From: Pseudidiomarina atlantica
GTDB lineage: Bacteria; Pseudomonadota; Gammaproteobacteria; Enterobacterales; Alteromonadaceae
Assembly: GCF_000753735.1 (NCBI RefSeq)
Contig: NZ_JPIN01000012.1
Location: 62,001 to 126,000 of the forward strand
Direction: 5' to 3'
DNA length: 64,000 nucleotides
The first letter of the stretch is position 1. The number at the start of each line of letters is the position of its first letter. The position numbers and the translations under genes were made by a program. Below, in pieces: positions 30,270 to 44,973 of this stretch. The notes beneath the pieces are model-generated. The model worked only from the letters and a program-made list of their open reading frames with translations, searched no databases and was not told where the DNA came from.

Positions 30270-30743
30270 TTAATGCAATAGACCTTCTGGTTCCTCAAAC
30301 AATAAGCCTTCCATCTGATTGTAGGCATCTTCACAGCCTGGCACGTTAAACAGCACCATCAACACCACCCACTTCAGATCGTCGATTGTCACTTCGGCTA
30401 AATCTAGCTCCATCACCCGATCCATGACCATTTCGCGAGTCGCAAAATCAAGGACACCAAGGTTTTCAAGATAGATTAAGAAACCGCGACTTGCACAATC
30501 AAGACGGGCATTTTCTTCGGCAGTAAACACACGCGTTGCACTGCTTTGAGAACGATTGAGATACGGCTTGCTCTGACTCTCTTGCAAGTCAGCCAAGCGT
30601 TCTAACCATGCCAAAGCTTTGTGAATCTCTTGCTGGCGGAAACCCGCCCGCGTGAGTTCATCGGTAAGCTCATCATGGTTTACCACCACCTCAACATCCG
30701 AGTGGATAAAGTTCTCGAACAGGTACATGAGGATATCAAACAT
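30270..30743 (-). CDS. smg: Smg/DUF494 family protein
   Basis: The 157-residue cytoplasmic protein matches Smg (DUF494). It opens with [16 protein letters not shown], has the [10 protein letters not shown] segment, and ends with the motif [19 protein letters not shown]. The family is found next to dprA in gammaproteobacteria, but its function is unknown. It starts 2 bases after dprA ends and abuts yrdD. Confidence 0.95.
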   Translation of the reverse strand: MFDILMYLFENFIHSDVEVVVNHDELTDELTRAGFRQQEIHKALAWLERLADLQESQSKPYLNRSQSSATRVFTAEENARLDCASRGFLIYLENLGVLDFATREMVMDRVMELDLAEVTIDDLKWVVLMVLFNVPGCEDAYNQMEGLLFEEPEGLLH

Positions 30744-30745
30744 CG

Positions 30746-31786
30746 TTAGCGCCTCCCCACTTTGATAAAACCACCGGCGATTGAAGCTACTCGACCTTCT
30801 AATTCTAATAACACCAACTGCTCAGAAACCACAGCGACCGGTAGTCCGCTGCGCGCTACGATAGTGTCTAACGATGTAGCCTCATAGCCCACATTAGCCA
30901 ACAATTGCTGGTTTGCCAAGCTTCCGGCGGATTTATTTTCATCCAACAACGAGCCCTGCTGATAACAAGGTTCTAGATTCAATTCATGCAATACATCGTT
31001 TGCATCGCGGACCAGTGTCGCGCCTTGGCGCAACAACTGCAAATTACCGCTGACTTGGGCATCCCAAATGCTGCCAGGTAACGCCATAACGCTCCGCCCC
31101 TGTTCTAGCGCGTGCCGCGCGGTGTTTAATGAACCACTACGCGGTTGCGCTTCAATCACCAACACGCCTTTTGCTAAGCCACTTAAGATACGGTTCCGCA
31201 ACGGAAAATGTTCAGTCTTGCTTGGCGTGCCAGGCGGATATTCCGTCACCACCAGCCCAGCCTGCTCGATTTGCTGCTGCAACTGCTGGTTCCGTTTTGG
31301 CGAAGCAATGTCAGGACCATTGCCAAGCACTGCCAGCGTCGGTCCATTGCGCAACGCACCTTGATGAGCGTGTTTATCGACGCCTTGCGCAAGCCCACTC
31401 GATATTAATAGACCTGCTTGGGTGAGCTGCTCGGCAAAGTAATCCGCGTTAGTTTGCGCCACGGCGCTTGCCTTACGACTGCCGACGATGGCTAGTTGCG
31501 GCCGCTCTAGTAATTCGACGTTACCGGCCAAAAATAACACTAACGGCGGTCGTTTAATGGTGCGCAATCGTTCAGGAAAGTCAGCTTCGAACCAGTGCAT
31601 GATGCGCCGTTTCGAATGACCCGCGAGCCAACTTTCAGTGAGTTGCACTTGGCGCGGGCGAACTTGTTTTACAAAGTCAGCAATAAAAAGTCGTACGGCA
31701 GCAAAAGAGCTTTGCTTGAAGACACTGCGACGCTGATCGGCGGGCAACCAACTCAGTGCCAGCAATTCTGGAATAGTAGCTTGCAT
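30746..31786 (-). CDS. dprA: DNA-processing protein DprA (Smf)
   Basis: DprA binds incoming single-stranded DNA and loads RecA during transformation. The 346-residue protein has an N-terminal helical region, the extended Rossmann fold (VGSRKAS near residues 101-107, [13 protein letters not shown] near 129-141, [13 protein letters not shown] further on) and a small C-terminal winged-helix-like domain (about 285-346). It is the second gene of the LysM-dprA-smg-yrdD-tsaC-hemF unit. Confidence 0.96.
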   Translation of the reverse strand: MQATIPELLALSWLPADQRRSVFKQSSFAAVRLFIADFVKQVRPRQVQLTESWLAGHSKRRIMHWFEADFPERLRTIKRPPLVLFLAGNVELLERPQLAIVGSRKASAVAQTNADYFAEQLTQAGLLISSGLAQGVDKHAHQGALRNGPTLAVLGNGPDIASPKRNQQLQQQIEQAGLVVTEYPPGTPSKTEHFPLRNRILSGLAKGVLVIEAQPRSGSLNTARHALEQGRSVMALPGSIWDAQVSGNLQLLRQGATLVRDANDVLHELNLEPCYQQGSLLDENKSAGSLANQQLLANVGYEATSLDTIVARSGLPVAVVSEQLVLLELEGRVASIAGGFIKVGRR

Positions 31787-31816
31787 AGCACATCCTTGTG
31801 CGAAAATTTTTTAAAA

Positions 31817-32926
31817 TTAATTAGCGGCTATTTGTTTGGGCACAAAATAAGCGCCCACCTCAAACCACTCTTGTGCATCCACCACCATCACCACGCTTGC
31901 TTTAGCGTAGGTTTTTAAGACCAACATTTCCGCGGTCGCCTGTGGTGGCAAATTCAATGTCTCGCGCCAACGACGGGACAGATCATCATAAGGTTTATAT
32001 AAGTTAGCGGCTTCCGGAACCTCTTCATCCATAAAAATCGCCGTCCCAGGACGTAATGCTTGGAACATTTGCCCAACTTCCACGCCATCGTCACTACCAC
32101 GGTCGATGACCATCACGTCATACTTACCATGTTTTTCGCGACTGTTAAGCGAAGCAACGATAGTACCGTCTACATTAGCGCCGCTTTTTGGCACGATAAT
32201 GTCTGGTAGATCTAGCGCTTGGCGTGCCATCACCACATCGCCTCGGCGAATTTCACGGGCTGGATCGATCAGGTCTCCTTCTGCAGTCCGGTCGTGTTGC
32301 ATATTGATGCGCATACCGCCGACATCACGCAGCAGGTGCATGTCCGCAAATTGTTCAATGCGCGCATAAACCCTGTAGTGCTCACCGACCTCGACATTGC
32401 CCTCGACAAACACCGGCGTCATACCGTTAATGCGCGGTGCGCCACGATTGTCACCTAAGATCTGCGGTACATTTTGCAAATCCGCTTCAGACAAGACATG
32501 GAAACCATCCAAAAACGGTTCCAATTCACTTAAATCAAAGGTTGGGATTGGGTTGCCTTTAGGTTCAATCTTACCCTCAGGCGTCATCGCTCGATAGGCT
32601 TTGCGCGACAACTGCGGCCGCCCATTCACCCAGCTTAAATACAAACGGTCACCCGGGTAGATAAGGTGTGGATTCGCAATATCATCATTCACCCGCCACA
32701 ACTCGGGCCAAAGCCAAGGGTCGCTGAGAAACATTTCGGAAATATCCCAAAGGGTATCGCCTTTTTTGACCACATATTCGCGTGGTGCATCTTCACGTAA
32801 ACGAATGACGTCACCCTGCGTGGTTGAGGTCGCAGAAGATTCGTTCTGTTGCGTTGCGAGCGCCGTTGCTGGAACAACAAGCAAAAATCCGATGACCGCA
32901 ATCGCTGGGAATCGCCACATAGTCAT
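31817..32926 (-). CDS. Exported LysM-domain protein
   Basis: The protein (369 residues from the ATG at 32926) has a signal peptide ([24 protein letters not shown]) and one LysM peptidoglycan-binding domain near residues 50-100 ([17 protein letters not shown] to [11 protein letters not shown]). The remaining 270 residues are a conserved periplasmic region without a named domain. The 32926 start is chosen because GGAG lies 6 bases upstream. ATGs at 32920 and 32938 are in frame. This gene commonly precedes dprA in gammaproteobacteria and diverges from def. Its role at the cell wall is inferred from the LysM domain. Confidence 0.9.
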   Translation of the reverse strand: MTMWRFPAIAVIGFLLVVPATALATQQNESSATSTTQGDVIRLREDAPREYVVKKGDTLWDISEMFLSDPWLWPELWRVNDDIANPHLIYPGDRLYLSWVNGRPQLSRKAYRAMTPEGKIEPKGNPIPTFDLSELEPFLDGFHVLSEADLQNVPQILGDNRGAPRINGMTPVFVEGNVEVGEHYRVYARIEQFADMHLLRDVGGMRINMQHDRTAEGDLIDPAREIRRGDVVMARQALDLPDIIVPKSGANVDGTIVASLNSREKHGKYDVMVIDRGSDDGVEVGQMFQALRPGTAIFMDEEVPEAANLYKPYDDLSRRWRETLNLPPQATAEMLVLKTYAKASVVMVVDAQEWFEVGAYFVPKQIAAN

Positions 32927-33007
32927 AGTGAGCTCCATTGTAAACTCGTGTTTTCATCCCCAAATTACGTTAAAATTAGCAAAGATGAAACTAGCGATGA
33001 ACGAGTT

Positions 33008-33514
33008 ATGACTAAATTAAACATTTTAAAGTATCCAGACGAGCGCTTACGCACTGTCGCGGAACCAGTTACTAGTGTAGATGATGATTTGCGCAACACA
33101 ATCGATGCGATGTTCGAAACTATGTACGAATCAAACGGCGTCGGTCTAGCGGCTACGCAAGTCAATGTTCATAAACGCCTTTTTGTAGCTGATTGTAGCG
33201 AAGATCAGAACGAACCGTTAGTCTTTATCAATCCAGAGATTACAGAAAAAGACGGTTTATTCACCAATGAAGAGGGTTGTTTATCGTTTCCGGGCGTCTA
33301 TGCCAAGGTTGAGCGTGCACAAAAAGTAACCGTACAAGCCCTTGATCGACATGGCGAAAGCTTCAGCCTTACGGCCGATGGCTTGCTCGCGATTTGCATC
33401 CAACACGAGCTTGATCACCTAAACGGCAAATTATTTGTGGATTATTTATCGCCGTTGAAACGTGATCGCATTCGCAAAAAGCTTGAGAAAGAAGCTAAGT
33501 TACAGGCAGTTTAA
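33008..33514 (+). CDS. def: Peptide deformylase
   Basis: Def removes the N-formyl group from nascent proteins. The 168-residue protein has all three motifs: GVGLAATQ (44-51), EGCLS (89-93, metal ligand Cys91) and QHELDH (132-137, ligands His133 and His137). The start [14 protein letters not shown] is typical. The open frame upstream of 33008 is not coding. It leads the def-fmt-rsmB-trkA operon. Confidence 0.98.
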   Translation: MTKLNILKYPDERLRTVAEPVTSVDDDLRNTIDAMFETMYESNGVGLAATQVNVHKRLFVADCSEDQNEPLVFINPEITEKDGLFTNEEGCLSFPGVYAKVERAQKVTVQALDRHGESFSLTADGLLAICIQHELDHLNGKLFVDYLSPLKRDRIRKKLEKEAKLQAV

Positions 33515-33518
33515 CGCC

Positions 33519-34475
33519 ATGCGCATTGTATTTGCCGGTACTCCTGAGTTTGCAGCTGAGCATTTGGCTGCGTTATTGTCGAGCAGCGAACACGAGGTGG
33601 TTGCTGTTTATACGCAGCCGGACCGCCCTGCAGGACGTGGTAAGAAACTGCACGCCAGTGCAGTCAAGCAACTCGCGCTCAAACACGCGATACCGGTAGA
33701 GCAACCATCAACGCTCAAAGATGTCGATGCACAAGCGCAGCTTGCGCAATACCATGCTGACGTCATGGTCGTAGTTGCCTATGGCTTGCTGTTGCCGCAA
33801 GCGGCACTCGACATTCCAACGTATGGCTGTATTAACGTACACGGCTCTTTACTGCCACGCTGGCGGGGGGCGGCGCCGATTCAGCGCGCTATTTGGGCAG
33901 GCGATTCGCACGCTGGTGTTGCGATTATGCAAATGGAAGCCGGGCTTGATACCGGTCCGGTATTACTCAGTCGCAGCATTGAAATTGCGGTAGATGAAAC
34001 ATCAGCTAGCTTATACGGCAAACTCGCCGACTTGGGCCCTCAGGCATTAATCGAGTGTTTGGCTGATTTACCTAAGTATCTGGCCGACGCGCAAGTGCAA
34101 GACGAGCATCAGGTCACCTATGCGAAAAAGCTCAGTAAACAAGAAGCTCAACTCGATTGGCACTTACCCGCGGCGCAGCTCGAGCGTAATGTCCGCGCGT
34201 TTAACCCATGGCCGATCGCTTGGTTAACGACCGCAGCGGGACAGGTTGTGAAAGTATGGCGTACCGAAGTCTGCACCGGTGCTAGCAGCAAAGCAGCCGG
34301 AACCGTTTTGCGCGCCGATAAACAAGGTATTGTGATTCAAACGACAGATGCCGCCCTTTGCATTACCGAGTTGCAGCCGCCAGGCAAAAAACCAATGCCG
34401 GTCAACGACTTTTTGAACGGTCGCAGTGAATGGTTCCCTTTAGACAGCGTTCTGCCTGGAGTTGAACATGAGTAA
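33519..34475 (+). CDS. fmt: Methionyl-tRNA formyltransferase
   Basis: Fmt formylates initiator Met-tRNA using 10-formyltetrahydrofolate. The 318-residue protein begins [12 protein letters not shown] and carries the catalytic stretch [19 protein letters not shown] near residues 106-124 and the LDTGPVL motif near 143-149, with a C-terminal tRNA-binding domain. It starts 4 bases after def and overlaps rsmB by 8 bases, the conserved order. Confidence 0.98.
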   Translation: MRIVFAGTPEFAAEHLAALLSSSEHEVVAVYTQPDRPAGRGKKLHASAVKQLALKHAIPVEQPSTLKDVDAQAQLAQYHADVMVVVAYGLLLPQAALDIPTYGCINVHGSLLPRWRGAAPIQRAIWAGDSHAGVAIMQMEAGLDTGPVLLSRSIEIAVDETSASLYGKLADLGPQALIECLADLPKYLADAQVQDEHQVTYAKKLSKQEAQLDWHLPAAQLERNVRAFNPWPIAWLTTAAGQVVKVWRTEVCTGASSKAAGTVLRADKQGIVIQTTDAALCITELQPPGKKPMPVNDFLNGRSEWFPLDSVLPGVEHE

Positions 34476-35772
34476 AGGTGCGGATTCCCGTGCCGCCGCC
34501 GCGTTAGTCATTGCAGACGTGCTGGAACGAGGTCGCTCGGTAAATCAGGCATTACCCCTACATAGTAAAAATTTAGCACCACGCGATCGTGCGCACGTGC
34601 AGTCGCTCGCCTACGGCGTACTGCGAAATCTGCCTTTACTCAATGCCGCGCTAAGTGAGTTTCTCGATAAACCGCTGAAGAAAGATCTGCTTATTCTGCA
34701 CTACCTGCTGTTAGTGGGCGCTTACCAACTTCTATTGATGAGCACTTCTGATCATGCCGCGGTCGCGGCCACGGTAGAAGCCACAGTCGCACTCAAGAAG
34801 CGCCGCCAAAAAGGCTTAGTCAACGCGGTGTTAAGAAATCTACAACGGCAACGCACACAGTTACTTCCGCGCTTGCAACAGCGGCAAGATTTAGCGCATG
34901 CGCATCCACGTTGGCTCGCCGATGCCATTCAAGCGGCTTACCCCGACCAAGCAGAAGCGATTTTTGCCGCCAACAATCAGCAAGCGCCCATGTGGTTGCG
35001 CGTCAATACTCGGCAGACGTCGGTTCCTGCATTTATCGATGCGCTGAATGCTTTCGACGCTGAACTCATCGATACCGCTAGCGTGGCAATGCTACCAACC
35101 GCTATCAAACTCAACCACGCGGTCGACGTCCGTCAGTTACCCGGGTTCGAGCAAGGTTGGTTTTCGGTACAAGATATTGCCGCACAACATGCCGCCCCGC
35201 TGCTAGCAACGCAGGCGCAGGAGCGGGTCTTGGATTGTTGTGCCGCGCCCGGTGGTAAAACCGCTCATATTCTCGAGCTTGCGCCACAAGCTAAAGTGAC
35301 TGCGCTTGATGTCGATCCACAGCGGCTCGAGCGCGTTTACGAAAACCTTACGCGACTGCAACTATCTACCGAGGTACTATGCGGCGATGCTGCAGCACCT
35401 GATCAATGGTGGAATGGCGAGCTCTTCGATCGCATCTTGCTTGATGCACCCTGCTCGGCCACCGGCGTCATTCGCCGACACCCTGATATTAAATGGTTAC
35501 GGCGCGCGAGCGATATTAGCGCATTGGTGCAGTTACAAACGAAGATTTTAGATGCCCTCTGGTCATTAATTCGACCCGGTGGTAGGTTAGTTTACGCAAC
35601 CTGTTCGATTCTGCCGCAAGAAAATCAGCAGCAGATGGATGCTTTCGTAGTACGTCATCCAGACGCACTGCCGCAGCCAACGGCGCCCAATGGCGAGTTT
35701 GGTTGGCAACGTTTACCCGGCGAACAAGGTGGTGATGGTTTTTACTACGCAATCGTGGACAAAGCACAATGA
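34468..35772 (+). CDS. rsmB: 16S rRNA (cytosine 967-C5)-methyltransferase
   Basis: RsmB methylates C967 of 16S rRNA using S-adenosylmethionine. The 434-residue protein has an N-terminal NusB-like RNA-binding domain (about 5-145) and a Rossmann methyltransferase domain with [12 protein letters not shown], the motif [17 protein letters not shown] and the YATCSI nucleophile motif. The ATG at 34468 overlaps the fmt stop by 8 bases and is preferred over a TTG at 34462. The 3' end overlaps trkA by ATGA. Confidence 0.97.
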   Translation: MSKGADSRAAAALVIADVLERGRSVNQALPLHSKNLAPRDRAHVQSLAYGVLRNLPLLNAALSEFLDKPLKKDLLILHYLLLVGAYQLLLMSTSDHAAVAATVEATVALKKRRQKGLVNAVLRNLQRQRTQLLPRLQQRQDLAHAHPRWLADAIQAAYPDQAEAIFAANNQQAPMWLRVNTRQTSVPAFIDALNAFDAELIDTASVAMLPTAIKLNHAVDVRQLPGFEQGWFSVQDIAAQHAAPLLATQAQERVLDCCAAPGGKTAHILELAPQAKVTALDVDPQRLERVYENLTRLQLSTEVLCGDAAAPDQWWNGELFDRILLDAPCSATGVIRRHPDIKWLRRASDISALVQLQTKILDALWSLIRPGGRLVYATCSILPQENQQQMDAFVVRHPDALPQPTAPNGEFGWQRLPGEQGGDGFYYAIVDKAQ

Positions 35773-37145
35773 AAATAGTGATTCTCGGTGGTGGTGAAGT
35801 TGGCGGTACCCTAGCTGAAAACTTGGCTGGGGAAGATAACGATATTACGGTTGTCGACAACGACCCGACCAAACTCGCAATGCTCGCCGAGTATCATGAT
35901 ATTCGTACCGTACAGGGGCATGCCTCTTACCCGCGAGTGTTGCGTAACGCAGGCTGTGAAGACGCAGATATGCTAATTGCGGTAACGCAAAGCGATGAAA
36001 CCAACATGATGGCCTGCCAAATCGCCTATACCATGTTCCGCACACCGAAGCGCATCGCGCGGGTGCGCTCTGAAGAGTACATCGATTTTCGTGATCAGCT
36101 CTTTCATAAAGATGATATGCCAGTTGACCATGTTATTTCGCCCGAGCAAAAAGTCACACAATACATCAAACGTTTAGTTGACTATCCCGGAGCCTTGCAA
36201 GTCATGGAGTTTGCCGGTGGGCGCGCCAGCTTGGTTGCGGTGAAAGCATACTACGGTGGAAAATTGGTCGGTCATGCCATTTCCTCGTTGAAAGATCACA
36301 TGCCCAACGTCGAAACGCGAGTCGCGGCAATTTTCCGTCAAGGCAAAGCCATCAAACCTATGGGTACCACTATCATCGAAGCCGGTGACGAGGTGTTTTT
36401 CATTGCCGATACTCGCTACGTGCGCATGGTGATGGAAGAAATGCAAAAGCTTGAACACCAATATCGGCGCATTATGATCGCCGGCGGTGGTAATGTCGGT
36501 GCAGGATTGGCACGCATGCTCGAAGACAACCATCAGGTGAAACTGATTGAACGCAATCAAGAGCGCGCTGAACAACTCAACGAAAGCCTCAGCCACACCA
36601 CAATTTTGAACGGTGATGCGTCTAACCACCGCTTACTTTCTGACGAACATATTGAAGATGTCGATGTGTTTATTGCGGTGACCAACGACGATGAAGCGAA
36701 TATTATGTCGGCAATGCTGGCGAAGAAAATGGGCGCCAAGAAGACGATGGTGCTGATTCAACGCCAAGCTTACGTTGATTTGGTGCAAGATGACGTCATT
36801 GATATTGCCATATCGCCGCAACGGGCAACGGTTTCAGCGCTGCTCTCGCTGATTCGTAAAGCCGACATCGTGAATGCTTATTCGCTGCGCAAGGGCGCTG
36901 CGGAAGCCATTGAAGCAATCGCGCACGGCGACGAGAAAACCTCAAAAGTGGTGGGTAAAGCAATCAATGAAATCAAGCTACCACCCGGCACCACTATCGG
37001 TGCGATTGTGCGTGGTCACGAAGTGATGATTGCGCATGACGATACCATCGTTCAAGCCGACGACCATGTCATCATGTTCTTGGTCGATAAGAAGTATATT
37101 CGTGAAGTAGAGCGTTTATTCCAGCCCAGCGCCCTATTCTTCTAA
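35769..37145 (+). CDS. trkA: Trk potassium uptake regulatory protein TrkA
   Basis: TrkA is the peripheral NAD-binding gating subunit of the Trk potassium transporter. The 458-residue protein has two tandem RCK units, each with a nucleotide-binding GxGxxG strand ([14 protein letters not shown] near the start and [14 protein letters not shown] near residue 237), each followed by a TrkA-C domain. It ends the def operon and faces trkH tail to tail with only 3 bases between stop codons. Confidence 0.98.
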   Translation: MKIVILGGGEVGGTLAENLAGEDNDITVVDNDPTKLAMLAEYHDIRTVQGHASYPRVLRNAGCEDADMLIAVTQSDETNMMACQIAYTMFRTPKRIARVRSEEYIDFRDQLFHKDDMPVDHVISPEQKVTQYIKRLVDYPGALQVMEFAGGRASLVAVKAYYGGKLVGHAISSLKDHMPNVETRVAAIFRQGKAIKPMGTTIIEAGDEVFFIADTRYVRMVMEEMQKLEHQYRRIMIAGGGNVGAGLARMLEDNHQVKLIERNQERAEQLNESLSHTTILNGDASNHRLLSDEHIEDVDVFIAVTNDDEANIMSAMLAKKMGAKKTMVLIQRQAYVDLVQDDVIDIAISPQRATVSALLSLIRKADIVNAYSLRKGAAEAIEAIAHGDEKTSKVVGKAINEIKLPPGTTIGAIVRGHEVMIAHDDTIVQADDHVIMFLVDKKYIREVERLFQPSALFF

Positions 37146-37148
37146 GCT

Positions 37149-38603
37149 TTAAGAGCGCCAGAAAGTTGGGGTGAGTAGCACTAACAAGGTAAACACTTCT
37201 AGACGACCGAAAATCATCGCCAATACCAGCAACCACTTCGCCCCGTCAGGAATGGTTGCGTAGTTCGCCGCAACTTCACCCAAACCTGGACCTAAATTAT
37301 TGAGCGCAGCAGCGGTTGCTGAAAATGCTGTAATATCTTCCAGTCCGGTTGCCAACAAGCCGAGCATAATCACCACAAACACCAATGCATAAGCAGCAAA
37401 AAATCCCCATACTGCCTCGACCACACGTTGTGGCAATATCCGCTGACCTAATTTCACTGAGTACACTCCCGATGGGTGCACTAAACGGTTGAGTTCTCGC
37501 ACTCCTTGGCGGAATAACAACACCACGCGCACAACTTTCAAACCACCGGCAGTTGAACTGGCGCAGCCGCCAATAAAGCTGGCAAAAATAAGTAGGATCG
37601 GTAAAAACAGCGGCCAACTGGCAAAGTCTGTCGTTGCAAAACCGGCGGTAGTGCTTATCGAAACCGCTTGAAACAACGCTTGATTGAACGCGGTTCCAGT
37701 GTCGCTGTAAACGTCGTGAACCAACACCGTCGCAAACACAATGAAGATAAGTGTCGCTTGAATCCCCAAAAACGCGCGCGTTTCGGGATCACGCAATAAT
37801 GGCAAAATGGAGCGCCCGGTTATTGCTGCATAATGCACCGCAAAGTTGATCGACGACAGCAGTAGGAACACCACACAAATGGTATTAATCGTCGCGCTGT
37901 CAAAATAACCCATGCTCGCGTCATAGGTACTAAAACCGCCGACAGCTATGGTCGAAAAGGCATGGCCGATGGCATCAAACCAAGACATACCCGCCAAATG
38001 ATAGGCGATGGCACAAACAGCAGTCAGTGCAACGTAGATGTACCAGAGATGTTTGGCCGTATCGGCGATACGCGGCGTCATTTTCGCGTCTTTCAAGGGG
38101 CCCGGAATCTCAGCGCGATATAACTGCATACCGCCGATACCGAGCATCGGCAAGATAGCTACCGCGAGCACGATGATACCCATACCACCAAGCCATTGCA
38201 GTTGCTGACGATAGAACAGCAAACTATGTGGCAGGGTCTCAATGCCCTGAATGACTGTTGCGCCGGTCGTCGTCAAGCCAGAAAAGGATTCAAACACCGC
38301 GTCGGTGAACGACAAGGGCAGCTCTTCGGCGAAATACAGAGGCATTACCCCGACCATCCCCAACACCGTCCAGAACAAGACAGTTAACAAAAAGCCGTCG
38401 CGAACTTTTAAGTCATGCCGCACATTACGTTGTGGATACCAAACTAAGAAACCGATCCCAAGACTAATCGCAAACGCAAGGATAAAGGCGGTGCCGCCAC
38501 CATCACCATAGATCAGCGCAACCACTGCAGGAGGTAACAGAGTGGCACTGAATAAACAAATTAGCAGCCCTAAAATCCGTAAAATGCCTCGTGTGCGCAC
38601 CAC
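37149..38603 (-). CDS. trkH: Trk potassium uptake membrane subunit TrkH
   Basis: TrkH is the potassium-translocating inner-membrane subunit. The 484-residue protein has many membrane helices and four pore-loop regions (for example SGLTTTGATV near residue 109 and FSTIAVGGFSTYD near 215). The GTG start shares a base with the yigZ stop (TAGTG), so yigZ and trkH are coupled. It lies convergent to trkA, which encodes its regulatory partner, yet the two are separately transcribed. Confidence 0.97.
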   Translation of the reverse strand: MVRTRGILRILGLLICLFSATLLPPAVVALIYGDGGGTAFILAFAISLGIGFLVWYPQRNVRHDLKVRDGFLLTVLFWTVLGMVGVMPLYFAEELPLSFTDAVFESFSGLTTTGATVIQGIETLPHSLLFYRQQLQWLGGMGIIVLAVAILPMLGIGGMQLYRAEIPGPLKDAKMTPRIADTAKHLWYIYVALTAVCAIAYHLAGMSWFDAIGHAFSTIAVGGFSTYDASMGYFDSATINTICVVFLLLSSINFAVHYAAITGRSILPLLRDPETRAFLGIQATLIFIVFATVLVHDVYSDTGTAFNQALFQAVSISTTAGFATTDFASWPLFLPILLIFASFIGGCASSTAGGLKVVRVVLLFRQGVRELNRLVHPSGVYSVKLGQRILPQRVVEAVWGFFAAYALVFVVIMLGLLATGLEDITAFSATAAALNNLGPGLGEVAANYATIPDGAKWLLVLAMIFGRLEVFTLLVLLTPTFWRS

Positions 38604-39220
38604 TAATCCCCAGATGTTTTTGCTAAGGTGACACGCCCTTGTGTCGCGTTTTTAAGCGCCGCTGCCAAGTCCGGAAATTGTGCTTCAGGTAGAGCAACAC
38701 GCTGCGAAATGGTGGCGCCAAAATCTTGTTGTTCGATGATGGCATCGTACTGTGCTAACCAGTGCGATACAACATTTTGATCTGCATAATCGTAGTGTAA
38801 ATACGCTGATTTGCGAACTTTTTTCTCGATTTTCTCGGTTGCTTCCAAGCCCACAAGCGTCGCTTGTGTATAAGCGCGTTGCAGCCCTCCGGTACCGAGT
38901 TTTGTGCCGCCAAAGTAGCGGGTTACCACCACAGATACTTCGCCAAGGCCGCTATTCAGCAAAACCGTTAGCATAGGTCGCCCCGCCGTACCACTTGGCT
39001 CACCATCGTCACTCATCACATAACTCGAGGAAGCACTAGGTGCAGCGCAAATGGCTGCGTGACAATAATGGCTCGCGTTTGGCCACTGTTGCTGACAGGC
39101 GTGAATATGTTGCTGATGCTCGACGGAACTGGTGACCGGCGCGACCGAACAAATAAAGCGGCTTTGCTTAACCGCTATTTCGGCAACCGCGCTTGCAGCA
39201 GGAATTAAATAGCTTTGCAT
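38603..39220 (-). CDS. yigZ: IMPACT-family protein YigZ
   Basis: The 205-residue protein belongs to the YigZ/IMPACT family (UPF0029). It has the signature SDDGEPSGTAGRPML near residues 69-83, VVVTRYFGGTKLGTGGL near 97-113, and a C-terminal ferredoxin-like domain. The cellular function is not established. Its stop overlaps the trkH start by one base, and it begins directly after the slt stop. In enteric bacteria yigZ is also followed by trkH. Confidence 0.95.
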   Translation of the reverse strand: MQSYLIPAASAVAEIAVKQSRFICSVAPVTSSVEHQQHIHACQQQWPNASHYCHAAICAAPSASSSYVMSDDGEPSGTAGRPMLTVLLNSGLGEVSVVVTRYFGGTKLGTGGLQRAYTQATLVGLEATEKIEKKVRKSAYLHYDYADQNVVSHWLAQYDAIIEQQDFGATISQRVALPEAQFPDLAAALKNATQGRVTLAKTSGD

Positions 39221-41206
39221 TCAAATACCTAAAGATTGCTTGCTAATCGTCATATCCTTTAAATCAGCGAAACGGTTGCGGGGCGCTTCAGGATGCTCCA
39301 ACAACAAATAGATTTGTTCATAAGCCAGCACGTTCTTTACGTAGTCACGTGTTTCTTTATAGGGAATCATTTCAACCCAGCGATCAATCGCAATCGGCTG
39401 CTCAGGAACCCAATCGATAACGCGATAAATGCCGCCGTTATATGCCGCCGTTGCCACCACCCAGTTGTCTCCCAAGCGTCGCTTGAGATCAGCCATATAG
39501 CGTGTCCCAAGCTGTATGTTAGTACTCACTCTCATGAGGTCATAACGGTCATATTGACGCTTGCCAATGTAGCTTGCCGTGCTCGGAAGTAGCTGCATAA
39601 GACCATGAGCATTCGCACCAGAGGAAGCATCAAAACGAAACGCACTTTCGCGGCGTGAAATCGCCAAAGCCCACTCGACCGGGATACCGGCTTGTTGTGC
39701 AAACTCGCGATGCTCCTCAGCATAAGCTTGCGGGAAGCGTTGCTCAATCGCACCGAATTCGCCCAACTGCCCCAATGTGTAAATTGCTTGGTCATGCCAA
39801 CCCCACTGGGAAGCCAGCACCGCCATCAATTCTTGTTGTCGCGCATCAGTGATTTGCAACAACTGAAACCATTCACGTCGCGCATCGATATAGCGCTGCA
39901 GTTGCAGGAATTCGTACGCTCTTTGCACGCCGGGCAACGCGCGAATATCAGCTAACTCTTCAGCCGTGTAGACAATGGGGTCACGGTTCAGCGACAGCGG
40001 CTTATCGACCTTACTTGCGGCCAGATATCCGTAATAGCTGCGCTGCTCGGCTATCGCCTCAAAGCCTGCTTGCGCTTGTTCATGATTGCCAAGTTCCTCG
40101 TGAGCGCGCGCCTGCCAGTATTGCCATTGCGCTTGCTCAGCGGCCACCGCCATTTGCGCCAGTGGATGCTCAATAAATGCTTGCCATTGCCCCTCACGTA
40201 CCCATTCAGCCAATTGCCACTGCATAGTTTGCACGTCATGCTCGGCAACCGTTAATCGCTGCAGCCAGGTATGCGCAGCAGGATGGTCTTTGGCGCTTAG
40301 CGCCACCGCAAATTTCTGCTCGATTTCGGTAATCTGTGAAGCCGTTAACGGAATACTTGCCGGTAATTGCTGCATCGTTCGTATCGCCAGATCAGGATCA
40401 CGCCAAATCAATCGCCCTAGCCCATAGCTCACAATATCAGCTGCACGACTCGCAGCACGACCTTGTTGATTCGCAAGACTTGGCAATTCGCGGACCAAAT
40501 TGGCAGGGTTACGCCGTACTTGCCGATAACTTAGAATGAGCTCTTTAGTTGGACTATCTACTAGCCGTGACAGATAAGGCAACAACGAGTGCTTACCTTC
40601 TTCCGCCGCTAGCTGCGCGCGGCGCCAGACCATTTGCTCAGTGCGTTTACCAGCGTCGGCCCAAGTTTCGAGGAGCGGATCACATTCGCTCGGTAGCGAC
40701 TCCCCCGTTAACCAGAGCTGATCAACCGCCCGCAGCACTGCGTCACGCGGCTGGGTGGCTTGTTCGAGCGAAAAGCGCCAAAAATAGCAACGATGACTGA
40801 TACGTCCTGGATGTTGGAAATCGCGAATGAAGCGCTGCTGTTCGTTATTCCGCGCCAAATAGTCAAGCCACGGTCCGCGTAATTGCCAATCTAAAGGCGT
40901 GTCATCGAGTACTTCCAAAAAAGTAAGCACGCGGTCTTCGTTGGCGAGATAGCCGACTTGCAGCAACCGTTCAAGTTCGAGGTAGGGTAGCAATGGATAA
41001 TCTTGTAGCTGCCCGAGTAGCTGATTGTATTCCACCAGCCGTCCTCGCTTAGCCGCATATTCCGCTTTGCGGAATGCTTGCCGTTGCAATTCACGACTAT
41101 CGCCCCCAGCTAATTGAGGATCGAAGATTTTCGGCTCGGCAACTGCATTCCCAAGTGGAAGCAGTGTCAAGCTGAGTGCACAGACTGTTGTTCGTAAGAA
41201 CCGCAT
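39221..41206 (-). CDS. slt: Soluble lytic murein transglycosylase
   Basis: Slt cleaves peptidoglycan glycan strands in the periplasm, forming anhydromuropeptides. The protein has a signal peptide ([23 protein letters not shown]), a long superhelical U/L region, and the C-terminal lysozyme-like domain with catalytic Glu520 in SRRESAFRF, then [10 protein letters not shown] and AAYNGG. I take the ATG at 41206 (661 residues). An ATG at 41233 in the same frame would add nine residues that coincide with a palindromic operator-like sequence. Neither start has a good ribosome binding site. It abuts yigZ and is divergent from fadB. Confidence 0.93.
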   Translation of the reverse strand: MRFLRTTVCALSLTLLPLGNAVAEPKIFDPQLAGGDSRELQRQAFRKAEYAAKRGRLVEYNQLLGQLQDYPLLPYLELERLLQVGYLANEDRVLTFLEVLDDTPLDWQLRGPWLDYLARNNEQQRFIRDFQHPGRISHRCYFWRFSLEQATQPRDAVLRAVDQLWLTGESLPSECDPLLETWADAGKRTEQMVWRRAQLAAEEGKHSLLPYLSRLVDSPTKELILSYRQVRRNPANLVRELPSLANQQGRAASRAADIVSYGLGRLIWRDPDLAIRTMQQLPASIPLTASQITEIEQKFAVALSAKDHPAAHTWLQRLTVAEHDVQTMQWQLAEWVREGQWQAFIEHPLAQMAVAAEQAQWQYWQARAHEELGNHEQAQAGFEAIAEQRSYYGYLAASKVDKPLSLNRDPIVYTAEELADIRALPGVQRAYEFLQLQRYIDARREWFQLLQITDARQQELMAVLASQWGWHDQAIYTLGQLGEFGAIEQRFPQAYAEEHREFAQQAGIPVEWALAISRRESAFRFDASSGANAHGLMQLLPSTASYIGKRQYDRYDLMRVSTNIQLGTRYMADLKRRLGDNWVVATAAYNGGIYRVIDWVPEQPIAIDRWVEMIPYKETRDYVKNVLAYEQIYLLLEHPEAPRNRFADLKDMTISKQSLGI

Positions 41207-41208
41207 AA

Positions 41209-41257
41209 TTTCAAACGCACGTTTAAAAAACATTGAAAAATCGCCCCAATCGGGCGA
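41209..41257. promoter_or_regulatory. Operator-like palindrome and hairpin between slt and fadB
   Basis: TTTCAAAC-GCAC-GTTTAAAA near 41209-41228 is an imperfect palindrome resembling the AAAC(N4)GTTT sites of PsrA-type fatty-acid repressors. Close by, TCGCCC (41241-41246) pairs with GGGCGA (41252-41257) around CAATC and, on the minus strand, is followed by TTTTT, a small terminator-like hairpin just before slt. Control of fadBA by the palindrome is an inference from the neighbouring gene. Confidence 0.4.
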
Positions 41258-41318
41258 AACTCTAGTGACTAAGAATCATACGCTAACCGAAAGCAATCTG
41301 GAAATCAGGAGACCATAT

Positions 41319-44638
<3,320 letters not shown>

Positions 44639-44674
44639 GCAGCGCTTTTGAGCTTCACGGTTTTGCCGTAAACT

Positions 44675-44709
44675 AAACGCCGTTCCTTAACCGGAGCGGC
44701 GTTTTTGTT
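44675..44709 (+). terminator. Rho-independent terminator after fadA
   Basis: AAACGCCG (44675-44682) pairs with CGGCGTTT (44697-44704), continued inward by TTCC/GGAG around a 6-base loop, and is followed by TTGTTT. It ends the fadBA operon. Confidence 0.93.
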
Positions 44710-44736
44710 TGGATAGCGGATTTAAAAGGAATAACT

Positions 44737-44973
44737 GTGGCAGACACTATCACCCAATCCCTCGATACCCTTGGCCTGCGCTGCCCCGAGCCGGTCATGC
44801 TGATCCGTGCCGCCATTCGCAAACTCAACGATGGCGACTTACTCGAAGTGCTCGCTGACGATCCAGCTACCACGCGTGATATTCCGAGCTTCTGTCGGTT
44901 TATGGATCATGAGTTGGTAGTCGCGGAAACGGCTGCGGTGCCCTATCGGTATGTGATTCGGAAAGGCGGTTAG
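44737..44973 (+). CDS. tusA: Sulfurtransferase TusA
   Basis: TusA carries persulfide sulfur from IscS to the tRNA 2-thiouridine pathway and related routes. The 78-residue protein has the conserved CPEP motif with Cys16 ([11 protein letters not shown]) and the typical [12 protein letters not shown] segment near residues 47-58. It has its own leader after the fadA terminator. Its stop codon is followed at once by a tandem 7-base repeat. Confidence 0.96.
   Translation: MADTITQSLDTLGLRCPEPVMLIRAAIRKLNDGDLLEVLADDPATTRDIPSFCRFMDHELVVAETAAVPYRYVIRKGG

Noticed and set aside
32849-33007. Upstream extension of def
   Set aside because: The extra 53 codons precede the standard [10 protein letters not shown] start and overlap the divergent LysM gene.
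33462-33518. Upstream extension of fmt
   Set aside because: It lies inside def, and the family start MRIVFAG is at 33519.
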